In this document: positions 62,934 to 64,000 of the stretch, in pieces
Numbering within the stretch: position 1 is the stretch's first letter
How the letters are laid out: each line of letters begins with the position of its first letter
NCBI GenBank assembly: GCA_028688525.1
Contig: JAQTYA010000001.1
Coordinates: 25,906-89,905 of the forward strand
DNA: 64,000 nt
Reading direction: 5' to 3'
DNA from: Methylococcus sp.
Lineage (GTDB): Bacteria; Pseudomonadota; Gammaproteobacteria; Methylococcales; Methylococcaceae
The notes under the pieces: generated by a model
What the model was told of the DNA's origin: nothing
Database searches by the model: none
What the model saw: only the letters and a program-made list of their open reading frames with translations
Program-made: the position numbers and the translations under genes

Positions 62934-63701
62934 ATGGGATCGAAGCAACAGCAAATTCACTGCCTTTGGGATGAGCTTTCGGAATTCGGGCCATCCCGCG
63001 TCGATGATGCGCTCGATCATGTCATGGCCCGATTATGCGAGATCATCAATGCACAGCAGGCGAACTGGTTCGGAGCGGTGCGCCTGGATTACCAGAACGA
63101 TCCGATCGATGGTTGGCGGGCCGCTGCCATTCGTTACCTCCATCCCCAGCCCGAGCTGGATGAAGCTTACGCAGAACACTGCCGCCGTCTCGAACAGGGT
63201 GACATCGACCCTAGCATCGTTGCTAACCTACGGCATGCCGGTCGCTTCCGAGTAAACATCCAGCATGAACACGTTCCACCCGGCTGGTACGACAGCGAGT
63301 TCTATCTCCATCTGCTCAAACCCTTCGGTATCCGCGATGCCTGCTACATGGCGACTCCTGTCAACCAGGACATGGAATCCTGGCTCGGCTTTCAGCGTAT
63401 CGGTAACGAAACTCGGCTATTTGGCGAAACGGAGCGGGCCTTGCTTGAGGAGGCAGGGCGCGCGCTGACATGGTTCCACCGGCATGTCGCTCTGCACTAT
63501 GGCTTGTTGATCGCCGATAAGCCTCTTACCTCGGCTGAGCGGCGGATGCTCAATGTACTGCTTAGCGGCGCCTCCGAGGCCGAGATTGCAAGCCGGCTCA
63601 GCCTCGCTCCCAGTACCGTGCATACCTACGCTACCCGTATCTACCGAAAATTCAACGTCAAGGGATGCACCGGCCTGATGGCCCTGTGGCTGGGCTGTTG
63701 A
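62934..63701 (+). CDS. LuxR-type transcriptional regulator, orphan
   Basis: The C-terminal 65 residues form a LuxR/FixJ helix-turn-helix (PLTSAERRMLNVLLSGASEAEIASRL, STVHTYATRIYRKFNVKG). The N-terminal part (about 1-175) is a soluble sensor region rich in tryptophan and tyrosine. It does not show the conserved residues of acyl-homoserine-lactone domains that I can recognise. No luxI-like synthase lies in the window. It is 255 residues long. A dyad near 63813-63834 downstream could be an autoregulatory or neighbouring site. Confidence 0.85.
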   Translation: MGSKQQQIHCLWDELSEFGPSRVDDALDHVMARLCEIINAQQANWFGAVRLDYQNDPIDGWRAAAIRYLHPQPELDEAYAEHCRRLEQGDIDPSIVANLRHAGRFRVNIQHEHVPPGWYDSEFYLHLLKPFGIRDACYMATPVNQDMESWLGFQRIGNETRLFGETERALLEEAGRALTWFHRHVALHYGLLIADKPLTSAERRMLNVLLSGASEAEIASRLSLAPSTVHTYATRIYRKFNVKGCTGLMALWLGC

Positions 63702-63871
63702 TTGTAAAAGTTGGGCGCCCCCGTCTCTGAACAGAGACTGTTCACCCCTGTTCCACATGGTATACATTTCCGCGTCTATTTTTGCGACGACCTGATTCCA
63801 GTGATCGTAAGTTTTTGGCTATAAACAGCTAAAATTATAGAACGATGCTGCTATCTATCGTCATTCTAACC
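63702..63871. other. AT-richer intergenic region after the LuxR-type gene
   Basis: It holds a 6-bp hairpin GTCTCT-GAAC-AGAGAC (63723-63738) without a T run, and an imperfect dyad TTTTGGCT-N6-AGCTAAAA (63813-63834). A weak TATAGA (63836-63841) suggests a promoter into the right edge. No gene is supported. Confidence 0.4.
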
Positions 63872-64000
63872 GTGCCGGAGGACAGGGAGCGATGCGAAAG
63901 CGAGCGAGTCCGACGAGCCCCTGGGTAGGCCCAGGGCCGGGCGGTCCGCCGCAGGGTAACGCGCTAGCGTTGTCCGGAGGCGGACTGCAAGGTATCCCGA
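63872..64000 (+). ncRNA. Strongly folded RNA element at window edge, possibly the 5' end of a group II intron
   Basis: From GTGCCGG at 63872 the sequence is dense with complementary pairs. CCCTGGG-TAGG-CCCAGGG (63919-63936) is a perfect hairpin. GCGGTCCGCC (63941-63950) pairs with GGCGGACTGC (63979-63988) through 10 bp with one G-U. Inside it AACGC-GCTA-GCGTT makes a third stem, and GCGAAAGC offers a GAAA tetraloop. This looks like domain I of a group II intron, but the start GTGCC departs from the usual GTGYG and the rest lies outside the window. A short open frame from ATG 63892 is probably incidental. Confidence 0.45.

Noticed and set aside
63892-64000. Small ORF beginning at ATG 63892
   Set aside because: The stretch is explained better by nested RNA stems. 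The predicted peptide is Gly/Pro-rich without domain features.

Overview
The window reads as chromosome of a gammaproteobacterial (type I) methanotroph, most likely family Methylococcaceae and close to Methylococcus. The evidence is high GC content, a pyrophosphate-dependent phosphofructokinase gene directly followed by a proton-pumping pyrophosphatase gene (a pairing known from Methylococcus capsulatus), a tetrahydromethanopterin-type cofactor gene set (DHPS-like/DUF6513, DUF447, MfnB-like), and a classical gammaproteobacterial nrdR-ribD-ribE-ribB-ribH-nusB-thiL-pgpA run. No methane monooxygenase, rRNA, tRNA or CRISPR array was found. The taxonomic call is inference from gene content.

Layout. 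1-7.3 kb: the 3' end of an EAL-domain gene, then a minus-strand housekeeping block (PBP1b, ferrochelatase, GTP cyclohydrolase I, DusA, a membrane protein, PdxJ, a lipoprotein). 7.4-14.2 kb: a signalling and transport island containing an RsbW-like kinase, a beta-carbonic anhydrase, a purine/uracil-type permease fused to an ATPase-like domain, a STAS protein, a urea/amide-type binding protein and a WspA-like chemoreceptor. 14.3-21.6 kb: glyA and the riboflavin/nusB/thiL/pgpA operon. 21.6-25.1 kb: two small unrecognised proteins and a PAS-GGDEF-EAL protein. 25.3-33.9 kb: one 2884-residue iterative-type polyketide synthase with two internal GAF domains, its own phosphopantetheinyl transferase-like domain and two hot-dog thioesterase-like domains. 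34.2-38.3 kb: an exported-protein gene broken by one in-frame TGA, and a heavy-metal RND pump. 38.5-43.2 kb: ubiX, then a minus-strand operon combining H4MPT-type cofactor genes with pyrD and a VOC protein. 43.2-49.0 kb: a giant CheB/CheR/PAS/GGDEF/EAL protein downstream of pgi. 49.2-52.6 kb: argH, a histidine phosphatase and a CBS-domain membrane protein. 52.9-62.9 kb: PPi-PFK, H+-PPase, oligopeptidase A, rubredoxin, a secreted phosphoesterase, a Tim44-like protein, a TlpA-like thioredoxin, HemJ and an FmdB-like protein. 62.9-64.0 kb: a LuxR-type regulator, then the edge of a strongly folded RNA element, possibly a group II intron.

Functional themes are cofactor supply (riboflavin, heme, PLP, folate and H4MPT-type C1 carriers), PPi-linked glycolysis (PPi-PFK, H+-PPase, Pgi), cyclic-di-GMP signalling (three EAL proteins), and one possible partner-switching circuit coupled to a transporter. 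The strongest candidates for new biology are the GAF-containing polyketide synthase and the permease/STAS/RsbW/binding-protein/chemoreceptor island. Smaller points are the TGA-interrupted exported protein, the CheB-CheR-GGDEF-EAL fusion and the structured RNA at the right edge.
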